A stretch of DNA of 64,000 nt, from assembly GCA_002633025.1 (NCBI GenBank), contig NMRB01000014.1, forward strand, positions 204,465-268,464, given 5' to 3'. The position numbers and the translations under genes are program-made. The DNA is from Notospermus geniculatus (taxonomy: Eukaryota; Nemertea; Pilidiophora; Heteronemertea; Lineidae). Under the pieces are notes generated by a model. The model did not search any database. It was given only the letters and a program-made list of their open reading frames with translations, and was not told the origin of the DNA. Shown here piece by piece: positions 46,825 through 58,565 of this stretch; within the stretch, counting starts at the first letter, position 1, and each line of letters starts with the position of its first letter.

Positions 46825-47265
46825 GGGCCGTTTACACGACCAAGCCAAACCACATTCACATTCGATCCGATCGACCCGCATTCTTGACCGGGTGTGTTCG
46901 AAGTTTTTGTGTAGCGTTTACACACGCATGTTAATCTGGTCACATTCCGACCTCAAATTGCGCTCGTGGAACTCTCCACAGCGAGTGCGGTCAGTGGAGG
47001 AAGAAAAACCACATCAATGCGCATGCGCGCAGGTGGGATGAATCCGGATTGGGGTCTCATTTGCGTTTAGACGAGAATTTTAATCTGGTCGTAGGCCTAT
47101 GTGGTCCAATGTGGTTTAATGCGGTCGAATGTGGATCCGGGACCAGCAAAATCGGTGGTTCAGTTTATTGGACCACATTGGGTAGCGTTTACACGCAAGA
47201 GTTTTGAACCACAATGGGATTCGATCGGATCGCATGTGGATTTTTGCCTGTCGTCTAAACGGCCC
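46825..47265. mobile_element. Palindromic element, family F7 (GGGCCGTTTACACGACC ends), long form
   Basis: Left gggccgtttacacgaccaag, right cctgtcgtctaaacggccc. The interior has ggtcaatgtgg/ccacatt-type motifs, tcgatccgatcg, gcgtttacacgcaagagttt and gtggtccaatgtggtt in inverted arrangement. A shorter sister follows at 47295. Flanking 3-bp duplication is unclear. Confidence 0.8.
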
Positions 47266-47294
47266 TTATGTCATTACCAAGACGAAATACAATG

Positions 47295-47542
47295 GGGCCG
47301 TTTAGACGACAGGCAAAAATCCACATGCGATCCGATCGAATCCGATTGTGGTTCAAAACTCTTGCGTGTAAACGCTACCAAATGCGGTCCAATGTGGATT
47401 TAAAATGGTCCCGAATCCACATTGGACCGCATACGACCACATTCAAATCTCGTCGTAACGCAAATGAGACCCGATGCAGGTAGTTCGGATCCAATCGGAT
47501 CGAATCTGAATGTGGTTTTTTGGCTTGTCGTCTAAACGGCCC
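47295..47542. mobile_element. Palindromic element F7, short form
   Basis: gggccgtttagacgacaggc to gcttgtcgtctaaacggccc, with aaaaatccacatgcgatccg and its relatives inside. Most of its left half is the reverse complement of the right half of the preceding copy, so the two also form a large inverted pair. ATGTCATT follows both copies. Confidence 0.85.
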
Positions 47543-48378
47543 TAATGTCATTGAGTTCTTCGGTTTCACAACTTTATTGTGACCTCCTCCATAACTTAAG
47601 CGTCTGAGTAAAAGTCTTTTGTGAAACAACCCGGAAAGGGCATGACATAATGCAGCTAATCACGTCTCGGTTTACGATGATATCTCGAGGGAAATCATAT
47701 TTCCAGTGTTTTCGCAGCTCACATCTCCACATCAGACAGTGATTTTTGATGAAAATCAAAATTTTAAAGAAAAATTTGAATTCTCATAACGCAGCACTCG
47801 TATTGTTTATTCGCCTTGGGCCTGCCTGTAAATCTGATCACGGATAACGCACTAGACAGTGTTATTTAAGTGCAAAATATCTCTCCTCCAGAAAATATTG
47901 TGCGACAAATGACAAAAGGTGGGTACAGACAGACTTTTTACCATGGAAGCGAATGTTAAAGTACACATTGAAATAGAAGATGCGCAACAATTTAAATATA
48001 ACATGAACAGTTTTTATCCGTCTGGTAGGCCTATATATCAAATGTTACGTGGCCAAGAGTACCAGAATTTTGGTTGACAACTCAATGTTTTATCTGTTGT
48101 CACTTACAAAGAAACTCAAAATCTGTTCTTTCAGAAAGGACATCTACGTTGGTTTGCTGACAGGAAGGCCGGAGGTGCGTGCAGATACCACTTTTTAATA
48201 CATGCGTAATTAGAACAAATTAATAACGCATAAAATGCCCGCCAAATACGGTCAAATCTTTCATGACTTTAGAAAATCATAATCAGAGCCTAAATGCATA
48301 CGTAAGCTTTATTGAGCATATGCCTACTCATAAAATCTGATGGAACTTTTGACCGTGTGTGTGATTGGTAAAGAAGAA
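47543..48378. other. Unique sequence
   Basis: Nothing recognised. Confidence 0.4.
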
Positions 48379-48766
48379 GTGTCGATTTCACAAAGGGCGT
48401 TTAGCGTTCAGCGTTTTAATTCATAGTTATTCAGCGTTTTATTTCATAGTTATTCAGGTTAAAGGCCTAGAAAAGCATTGTTTTGCTGCCTGTACGGTGC
48501 TTGATCGGCGGCGTTTACCTGCAAGATAATCACACGCGTTTAACATTCCTGCGTTTATGTCCAGGACAAAAGAATATTTGAACGCTCAAGAGGGCTTGTT
48601 TAGAGTTATTCAACTCTTTTCTTTTGTCCTCCTGGACATAAACGCAGGTAAACGCCGCCGATCAAGCACAGTACAGGCAGCAAAACAATGCTTTTCTAGG
48701 CCTTTAACCAGAATAACTATGAATTAAAACGCAGATTTAGCTAAACGCCCATTGTGAAATCGGCCC
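48379..48766. mobile_element. 388-bp palindromic element, family F10 (GGGCCGATTTCACA ends)
   Basis: Left gtgtcgatttcacaaagggc followed by gttta, right taaacgcccattgtgaaatc followed by ggccc. Long inner arms pair aggcctagaaaagcattgtt, tgatcggcggcgtttacctg and cgtttatgtccaggacaaaa with their inverses. The left arm has a roughly 29-base insertion between two ctgc words. Confidence 0.85.
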
Positions 48767-50141
48767 GAAATGTAGGCCTTCTGACCAATGGCTGTTCTAC
48801 CATTCTCTCTGTTGGTACGACATTTTACTGGGCTAGAGAGTAGGGGTGGAGCCCAAGAGTACATGCCCTAAGGGGGAAATCAATATCATCGAAAATGCAC
48901 ACAACGACTGCCGATTTTCTTATGAATAGTTCATCATAGCTTGGAGCCCCACAAAACAGACACACAGAAAAATGATAAGCCAAAATGATCTTATAGTACA
49001 AGAGACATATAGTTGTATGGGCCTAGCAGCCTGACTGCTTGTTCGCGCCTACACTTGATGAACACATGAAGTCAAGCACACATGACCTTCTGACTGCCAA
49101 TCAGAATCGATCATTATCAGTCATGTGATATACATCCAACATGTCGACGGTAGGCACAGTTCATTTCTTTCAGAAATATGAACTTTTAGTTCTATGGACG
49201 TTACAGAAATAAAACCCGGGCACAACACAATGTAGAAAAACGTAGAGGGACAAATAAAACAATAAGATTAATACGATACATAGAAAGGTTGTGGAAAGAG
49301 CATTACGAAGAAAGTACAGTAAAAATATCCCGCGGTCATGAAATCATCCAAGTTTCCTTGGTATCCAGAGAGACAACATTGCGCCATTATTTTTCTGGCA
49401 TTAACCAGCCCTGAATGTCAACAACTGGTTGTAAAAGCAGGTCTACACTCTTTACTTGCGGCAGCATTCCAACCACTGACTTGTGTTTTAACTACTGTAC
49501 GTAGATGGTTTGCAAGTTACGAGTTGCATCCAATCCGAGCCGGCAGCAACTCGTGTCACTGCCAACGGCGAAGCATCGGAAGTACCTGTGTACCACGGAC
49601 ACCATCGCTTTTCACCAGGTAGTCGGCTCCTCAAACAACTTGTCGCCCGTACCCTCATCTGCAAAGACACCAAGAGAGAGAGAAACATATAAATGTGAAA
49701 ATAAAGATAAGGAAATACCATTACGACGAGTTTTGTGGACGAGGAAGTTAGAAAACTTTAAAACATGGTTGAATGTTGCGCGAGGTGAGGATAGGCACAG
49801 CTTCATTTTCGTTCCAAATCTGTGAAGCCATACAAAGCTCTCCTTTGACCCAGGCTACATTTTATACCCTGAAAGAGAATTTGATTTCTTGGACAAAACA
49901 CAAGGGTAAGATCATGACTGAGAAGAAACCTCTGAAATACTCTGCGAGGTGACTGAATCTCTTCCCATTGATTCTTCTGTTGACCGTAACCGTATCTGTC
50001 CATTACAAAGGAAGCAGAAATGAGCAACAGGTAATGAACTTCCCTTCGGTACAACGTTGGAGACCAGTCATCCCTCCTTCCAGGGGCATCAGTGATTTTC
50101 GTCCATCAGGGTCTTACAAGGAAAGGGCCAAACCAGACATT
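48767..50141. other. Unique sequence with overlapping short frames
   Basis: Several 60-106 codon frames overlap at 49338-49825 on both strands. No domain was recognised. Confidence 0.4.
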
Positions 50142-50270
50142 GGCTGGTATTTATAAAAGTTAGCAAATGCTTTTGCTTAAGATTTGCACAGCAACGTCCA
50201 ATGTATGTAAATGTACATGTATTACAAAACTTGAAGTAAAAGCATTTGCTATCTTTTATAAATACCACCC
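50142..50270. mobile_element. Palindromic MITE F4 variant (GGTGGTATTTATAAAAG ends)
   Basis: ggctggtatttataaaagtt then agcaaatgcttttgctt; right aaagcatttgct.atctttta then taaataccaccc. Flanked by ATT at 50139-50141 and 50271-50273. It directly abuts the next element. Confidence 0.85.
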
Positions 50271-50273
50271 ATT

Positions 50274-50391
50274 GGGTCATATGAATAAAGACAAGCAAAT
50301 GCCTTTACTTTAGATTTGTACAGCATTGCCTAGTGCATTTGTATAGTAAAATTCAAGTAAAAGCATTTACTAGTCTTTATTCATATGACCC
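50274..50391. mobile_element. Palindromic MITE F4
   Basis: gggtcatatgaataaagaca then agcaaatgccttta; the inverse ends in catatgaccc. The left ATT is shared with the previous element and the right flank is AAT. Close relative of 14415-14537. Confidence 0.85.
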
Positions 50392-53189
50392 AATGTGAAT
50401 AAACCCAATACCAGGTTGACCACAGCAGTGTGTTACCCATTACATAGTTATCAAATCTGATTTGGTTTTGTGGGCGTGTTCGTCCTTCTGATAGTAGATA
50501 CGAACAGTACTGAAGGCAAGGAACTCCTGTGAACAGCACAGCAGACTGTGTTTGGAGTAAAGAGACTCTGTACCCTTTGAAAAAACCAGCCGCGAATACC
50601 AAAACACCCTCTGGTAACAGGTAAACTCTTTGAGTATGTATCGTGTATCGCATATAGATTTATTGATTGCAGCACTTCAATCTAAAACAACACATAATTA
50701 GTAACGTGGAGCACCATCAGACAATAAGAGTGCATTCAACATCGGAGACAGACCCACAACATGTGGTTGCTGGTGAACTGGCGAACGGATGGTCCAAAAT
50801 TACAACATCCGCAGATGTCGCTTTACCATACACGATAGGCCTACACCCATCTGACACACAGGATTAACGGCTATCCTTATATGACCTTCAAATGAGGGCC
50901 TCTGCAACGTTCCATGCAGAGACCCTCGTGTTCAAATCAACAACCGATGATATGTGAACATTACCTCATGACAGTTAAGAAGACGTCCTCTCGTATTACC
51001 AGATTAGCACCTAAAGGCATATATACATTCGACAATGAACCATCACCCTCTGGATGAGCTCTTATGACAGGGATGTCACGCCGGTGTAACAGCAAAGAGT
51101 GTCCGCCTGTAAAAAGTGTCCGCTGCTATTGTTGAAAGACGGATTAAGGTGCATGACTATAGTCGAGAAACCAATCGCCAGAGATAAGAATGTAACAATA
51201 GGATCTTTTGTTCGTGGGACATTTTTTCCTGGGGACATTCTTTCCCGTCCCACCTACAGTCAACACGACTGTTGGCCTCGGATTAACGCCTGACACTTCA
51301 CCCTCCGACTGACTTAATGAAAGTTACATTGGCAGTATTCATCTGCACCGAACTCAACACCTGCCGAGTGATACTTCAAAAGGCTCCTGGTATGGTACAT
51401 CGTACATTTAATGAGAGCCATCCAACTTGTCATCTAATGAGTGGATGCATCATTGGCAACTCACGCGACCTAGGATTCTCTGATTCCAATCAAGATTACG
51501 ATACGGTTTAGATCAATATGGACCGATCGTAAAGTTGATTAGCCAATGCAATCATTGATTTATTGAATATTGATCAGCTTGTGTCTGAATCGATAATCCA
51601 TGAATATTGCAAATCTCTGGTAAGGCCTATATTTAGAATCAGTTCATTGGCTGAGCCAGACGGGCTATATTAGGATAATGAACGCTTTTTTAGTTATATG
51701 AGGTTGATTTGGGTCAAGTTTCGGTAGCCTGCCCCATGCATGACCAAAGTCTGTTGGGCCGACAGGTCGTCTGCACCCCTGTATTGACCCGGGCAACTTT
51801 CTGTGTCTATGAAGGTACACCACTGACGACTGTCATCAAGAACAGAAGCGAAATGCACATTCCTATACAAAGATATCCTAGCCTTCCCCGCGGGGAAACC
51901 CCTCGCGATAAAAAACGTCATTACGGATTTCGACGAATCGACGAGCTTGAGTGTACTTGACCAATCAGTGTTCTCGTCTTTGCCGAGGTACGAACAAGCA
52001 GGGGAGGAATGAGCTTTGAGCGTGTGCAGGTTCAATAAAGAGAACACTATGACAGTATTAACAGTCTAGTTGTGTTTCGCGTAGGGCTTGGTGTCGTTGA
52101 CTGAGATCGAAGCGTATAAAGGACTACCACACCCTTCCTATACATGTATAGGCCTAATGTGGCGTTGGTGTTCAAAGCTGACGTAGAGTATGGAACTTTA
52201 AGTTCAAATGGCCACACAAAGAATACAGTTGGCCTACAGTTGACTGCAGTTCTTGAATTCATTTGATGAATATTAGTTCCAGTTCCAACATAAAACACTG
52301 ATTCACAGGAAGGGTCAAAACCATAAGGGTTGCAATGTTGATTCGGAACTTTCTTGTCAAGGTCAGAGAAAGTGATAAGCACTAGGTGGTTAATTTGCAT
52401 TACATATTTTGCAACCCAGTCTGAGATACGAGGAGATGGTATCGGTATTGTCGACGGTATAACTCAAACTTGCCAAACGTGTCGATGCTCGACTAATTGT
52501 TGCATGTCGTTTGAGAAGTTCCATTAGTCACCAAAAGGAAAAGTAATGGCACTATCAAATGGAAATTTTGCAGGGTAAGAGCAAAACAGCCTGCAGCAGT
52601 CATTTCAAGAGTCTACGTTCGCGCAAAATTAAAGCGTCATTATCTAAGTCTACGTGTTGAAAGAATTGTAAATACCGTTGCAAAATTATGTGAAATAAAA
52701 CTGAAAACGAAGTTTGGAAATTGACGAACACAAAAGAAGGCGTGCGTTGGAAAAGGTTTACCAGACAGTTTAGTAGGACTCTAAAAAGGGCACCCAGCGG
52801 CATGATAATGTTGCTTAAAAACAAACACGCCAGAAGTTTTCTCTTGACAACATATTCTATAAACAAGCGAGAGGGGGATTTAGTTTTGAGAATTTTCTCA
52901 TAAATAATCAAAATAACAGACGGAAAATTACAATAGATGTGGGCGCTTCATAACATCACGGCTGCATCGTGAATAAATAAATGCAGTGCCTTGATTACAC
53001 ACGGGACCTGGAAACAACAGCTTATTTTCATATACATTTTTGTATAGCATTCAAAAGAATTTCCCTAAATTAGCGACATCTTCGTGAAAAACAACACCGT
53101 ATAACAACATGAAGGGAATTACATCATTGTCAGCCGTTATCGCAACAAAGCACCCATTGCACTTTCCAATCGTTGCCCCTGCGACAGTG
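50392..53189. other. Unique sequence
   Basis: No gene recognised. A paired agtgtccgc word occurs near 51100-51125. Frames of about 100 codons on the minus strand (51694, 52047, 52600) lack known motifs. Confidence 0.4.
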
Positions 53190-53338
53190 GGGAGGTTTCG
53201 AAATCAAACGATAAACCAAAACTTTACGACAACGTTATTTTTCATACTACACATGGACCAGATTTTGCATTGCATTTTCGGTACAAAAATAAAGTTGTCG
53301 TTAACGTTTACGTTTATCGTTTGATTTCGAAACCTCCC
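53190..53338. mobile_element. 149-bp element, GGGAGGTTTCGAAATC ends
   Basis: gggaggtttcgaaatcaaac followed by gataaac (53190-53216) is exactly inverted at 53312-53338, a 27-base terminal repeat. The outer GAGGTTTCG matches the element at 13741 but the rest differs. Subterminal acgacaacg/gttgtcgtt words add symmetry. Confidence 0.8.
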
Positions 53339-56300
53339 TAATATCTCAAGTCAACCTCTATCTTGCTCCGAGAACGAAGGCCCTGATTAGTGTATGTGAC
53401 CAGTTTATTTCACGCCCTTCCAATCTTTCAGAGGGTTGATAGTGCTATGCCAATGATTTCCTCGAGCTTTGTTTTGGCGTCACCGGGAATTTTCCATGTG
53501 CGTTGAGTGTAACAACGCATCGTTCAAGGTAAAGAAGGTAAAGGGTCGAAAAATGACTCATGGAGCTGCCTCGCACGTCGCCGGTTCAAACAAGGCAGCG
53601 GTTGGGGAGAAAAAATCCGATGTACCCTGAGGGTGTTTCCCTCTGAACAAATGTGAGTCATGAAAGGGTTTCAATAAAGGGCCGCTGGAGTCGTTCATGG
53701 GGAAACACACTGAACCCCATAAAATTATGAGGCCAGATAAAAAGAACGCGAGATGTATAACGAATCTTGTTAAAAAACGGTTATTGCTATTTGTGAAGGG
53801 ATTCATTCCTCATTTCATTAGACAATGTTTAAACAACCTCTGGGTACGGCGTTACTGAGAGTTATATTTTGTGCGACATGTGCATCGCCCCTAACTACGT
53901 GTTTTCTCTCCTTTTAATTCCCTGGATACCAACCAAATTGCTCTGTTTCTGGACGAAGGTCAGGTTTATGAAATGAAGGAAGGGAGAAAGGTGCCTTTAT
54001 CCCTTTGTGTTGGACGCTGTCTCACCGTGAGGGAATCACAACATATTATTTTGTATTGTTTCACATTTTCTCTTTTTGATTCAGAAACGCAGGCGTCAAA
54101 AAACCACGACATGATCCATTTTACGTTTATTTCAAGCTTAAAAACATCACGTAGCGATGATTTAGAATCCCGCTTTCCAGTTGTATATTCTTAATTTGTC
54201 GTGAAACAAAGCAGTGCATGATAATTTCGTTAGGCATGTCAACTTTGTCTTCCTTCATGAGGTTCGACACGTCATCAACCCATCAAAATTAAAATCCCGT
54301 CGATGTCAAACTGTCTGAGACCTTCTAATTCTGTAGCTCCTCTTTCATACTCCTCCCCTCTTAGTCGGGAACAATACCCTGACCTTGCATCTAATCTCAA
54401 GAAACGATTGACAAGGAGGGAGCATTTGACCCGAGGGTATGAGGGGTTTGATGGATGTAAACCACGCCTTAGACATCCCACATTCGGCAAGGAAAAGGGC
54501 TCGATAAAGGAACAAGGAGTACGATTTTGTCCTTTGAAAGTATAGAAGATAAAATTCACCCACGGCTTCTGCTTAAAATGGATGAGACCCACCAATATTG
54601 GTTATCACACTCTGTAGATGTTTTTTTAAAGCAGTGTACTGCTTAAAAGAAGCGTACTGCTTTCGACGATTATGATTCCCACTCAAACAGAAAATGAGAG
54701 ATCAGCCAACTGGTCTCGCCTCACTTTGGAGGACCCTCGTCAGGGTCTGTATACAGATGCCACATTGTAGGAAAATAGCTGATCCACGCCATGTCCTATA
54801 AAAGACATTTTATTAGAGACAATAACAGTGGTTTACGGCATAAGCTTCCTTTTCTTTTAATTTCTTCCAGTTTTTCCAGCGACATCGTGCCACATTCACC
54901 ACCCGCTAAGAAATAACGACAGCAACAAACAACAAACGCTCCAAACGCCCGAGGAATGTTTCCCTGCGTTACCAGTTTTTGACCCGTCAGTTTCCGCCGT
55001 TTTTCGTGCATCATCGTGCAATACAGTGAAATCTCCCATTACAGCCGCAGGATGCGCAGCCTTACTTTATTTTTCGTACACTGTAATCGGTCAGATTGAC
55101 GGGAACCAACAACAGCTCCTCGTTTTTGGACCGGACACAGGATGACCGCGCCTTTTCTTCGTAATTAAAGAAACACCTCAACAAATATATCTAACTGAAC
55201 ATACTTCTCTTCTAACTAGCAGTGTCAATTAGTTCACGAAGGCATCTTATCTATTCTACACGGGCGAATCGTTACCTCATTTAGCGAGTTTGTATCTTGA
55301 GATTACAACGTTCTCTCCTGTCAACCACAAAAGAAGATCACCATCAACATTTCTTCAAAGGTATTCTTTCAGGTAACGAACAACGCTACATTTGCAGAAG
55401 CAACGCGTCGCTGATGTTTACAAAAGGAATTAAACAAGACCCGCAGGCCTCGTCACTTTAGGAAGCCAATCACAGTACCCTTTTTCGTGACGTCACGGAG
55501 ATGGGTTCACGGTTCATAATGACCCGATGAAAAAGGGACATTTTCAAGTGAGATCGAAAAGTATACAGAGGAAGGAGAAAATGACAAGAAGTTTACGAAT
55601 TAGAAATGTCCCCCTAATATTGCCGCATGAGCCATCAAAAGTTTTTCACAAATTGTGTCTTAGCGAACGGAAATGGGAACTTTAACGGAAATGATGATGA
55701 TGGCTCGTAGCAATTCGGGCACCAACCGACATGCAGTGCGGCACAATAATTTTAACTCCAGTATTGTTCTTTTTTTGTTGACAAGTGTTTGTAAGTGAAG
55801 TCAACTATTTTCCACTCACGATTTCGTATCGTTTACAAACGACGAATTACATATAATCGCAAGATAATCGTGCTTTAGTATACGTGAACTATGGCCCGAT
55901 TCCGCGACCCCCATAGACGACACTGCCCAATCATGACTTTTTTGACAAATGGGTCAAATTAGAGGTTGGGACTAGATAGATTGTCCGGAATAATTCACAC
56001 GTTCTATAGAATTCAGACTTTGGGGGCAGCAAAGAGACTGACAAAGAAGTGTGCATCTCAGGTGTCAAGTTATTCATTCAGAGAGAAATTCTGAACGGAC
56101 ATAAACGGAGTCCATACACATATAGGTCACAGTCGCGCTGGAGGTGAATCGGGGTGATGCTCACTCCAAGTAATTCCACTTTTTTCATTGCTTTCTGATG
56201 TGGAGTTCCAGCAGGGGTAGTTGCCTTTTCAAACAGGTGTAAGTAACGACACAAAAAATTGTTTCAGTCTTCCGATTCGGGTTCGGGATTTAAGAAATTT

Positions 56301-57559
56301 GAAGAATGATGCACAAAGAAGTGTTCTGGAAGTTTCCTGCCGATAATTCCGCACGATTTGCCCGCGGTGGCCAGAAATCAACAATGGAAGCAACTTTTCA
56401 ATCGAAGAAGTGCGTCTCAAAGGAATAGGTTTTTTGAGGATATAATCAGAGAATGGCATTCCCTTTTCGAAGAATATGGCACCAGAACTCACAGCAGCGA
56501 CGCTGGGTGAAATTATTCGTTGATGGATGAAGACAATGAGATACTGTAGGCCCTATACACGTCAAAAGATGTACAGTAAGTATGGGTGGTGACCATTATT
56601 GTGCAATTTGGAAATTCGGTACTTTTCATGGGACTGAATTTTGGTATCGTATTCTTGGTGTAGTTTTCAAAACGGTCTAGAGAATGACGGCAACCAATTT
56701 CTAACAGCTTTTGGTCAAAGTGTCATGATACTGAGGCCATACATAGTGAGGCACGAATCAGCTCTTCAAATGTACAACATCGTAGTATCATAGCGTACGC
56801 AAACTGTGTCCCCCCGCCCGTATTATGTGAGGGTTCGCGCCTGTAGGGGGTACCATTCAATAAACGAAAGGACGGAAAGTCAGAGGAAACGTAAACAGAC
56901 CGTGGTTTTCGTCAACAACTCAAACTGTCGCAAGCAAAATGCTTTTGACATCTTGAGAAATGAAATGAAAGTGTGATGTCAAATGAATGACCAATGATCT
57001 GCCACGTTACTTAACGATGTCGATTGCTTTAGGCCTCAATGACCTGTAAATAATGATATTTCAATTTACGCAGACGACAGAACGGCATCAGTTGATATTA
57101 TCATAATGAATGCGGTCCCTCCAGTAGAGAGACGCTCGTTGCCAGGGCAACCGATATGTTAAGTTGTAAACAATAGGAATAAGATATGTCATCGCTGGTG
57201 ACAGGCGATCAACGGGTTTCGCCCTCAGTTGATGAGGTGCGACCTCAATGCGGAGAATTTGAACCCTTCGTGGTGGAAGTGAGGTATCTTAAGGGCGGAA
57301 AAGGGAAAACATCGCTACGCTTTCCAGCAAAATGACATCAACTGAAGCCTCCTTCGAGAGGTCATCTTCTCCAATATCATTCACATTGATAAATAAACCC
57401 CGATAAAACTACTAACGATGATTTCAAGTCACTTTCTACTAAAAAAAAATAGGTTAAGTCTGTCTTATGCAGTTGGAAATCCAGTATTTATTTTTGCATG
57501 AAGTGCACTACACTCAAGTACAATATAATAATGGGTCCACTTGCACTCACCTGTCGTGC
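53339..57559. other. Long unique region
   Basis: About 4 kb without any recognisable element of the families seen elsewhere, and with no recognised gene. Frames up to 106 codons (54275-54595 minus) show no domain. Being repeat-poor compared with its flanks, it is the likeliest place for regulatory DNA or unrecognised short exons. Confidence 0.4.
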
Positions 57560-57759
57560 TTAAAGGGACAGTGGCTTTTTTAGAGCACCATATTGGCATA
57601 TATAAATAACGGCCAATAATATCAGCGAATGATGTCAAAGCAAGTCAAGACTGATAGGCAAGAATAAATTAGGTGATAAGGGATGTATATTAGCCTCCCT
57701 AAGCCCCGATTGTGTACCGACAAATTAAGCAGCGGACATTGAAAACGACATCCCTTTAA
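57560..57759. mobile_element. Possible TTAA-flanked element (TTAAAGGGA ends)
   Basis: cttaaaggga (57559-57568) is inverted as tccctttaag (57751-57760), so TTAA lies at both ends of a roughly 192-base interior. The terminal repeat is short and there is no second copy, so confidence is low. Confidence 0.35.
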
Positions 57760-57763
57760 GACT

Positions 57764-58565
57764 GACCTAATTTGGAATGAAGGCAAGGAAACCATCAATT
57801 CAAACAGTATTGTCCAAAAGTGATATAAAATGCAGCCAAGGCACAAAAAAACATGACCTCCTTTGTTAGATTGCCCTATCAAAAAGCAATCAATTGTCCA
57901 GACGAAAAGCGATCTACCGCGAAGCGCAACTATCCCTTTGTTCAGCCATTGTTGTCGCGTTGAAGGGTTTTTTTCTTGAGGCGTGTCTTGTGATAAATGG
58001 GAGGGGTTTCAGGGATTTCGGCACATGAAATATGAGCCGGTGAAGACCTCTCCTGCATGTTTGGTAACACATCAATAAATAGCTAAATACCGCTGTTACG
58101 AAATGCTACGTTGCGGCGGTTGGTTCTCGTCGATCCAACTGTGGTCCGTTCCGTTCCTCATGTACCGCTGTAGCGGCACCTGTGTTCGAATGATCCGAAC
58201 TGAGAGATAGAGATAGCAACTGTGCATATGCCCCACAAGCACCCATTTCGAGGACATTTTGCGATTCGCACTCGTCAACGCAGTACAATGTATATTCCTT
58301 TTGGGACATACTGTATATATCATATGCAGGGATGCATGGACCTCTATAGCAACGGTCATGTACACGTACAGTACATGTGCATGTACATGTACGCAGTCCA
58401 TAGCGAAATATGATTGCTAAAGTACACTGTATTGATTGTCTCATTCTCGGGAGGCCGATAGAAAGATTATACATCAAGATTCTCCTTGACATTCTGTTTC
58501 AATGCCATCAAATTAATAGAACATAAAATAAACCCCCTTTTATGGTTCACCAAGGACGAAATATG
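57764..58565. other. Unique sequence with a TACATG cluster
   Basis: tgtacacgtacagtacatgtgc-type words at 58359-58392. No gene recognised. Confidence 0.4.

Noticed and set aside
47101-47483. Frames of 71-100 codons
   Set aside because: They lie within the inverted F7 elements and mirror each other on both strands.
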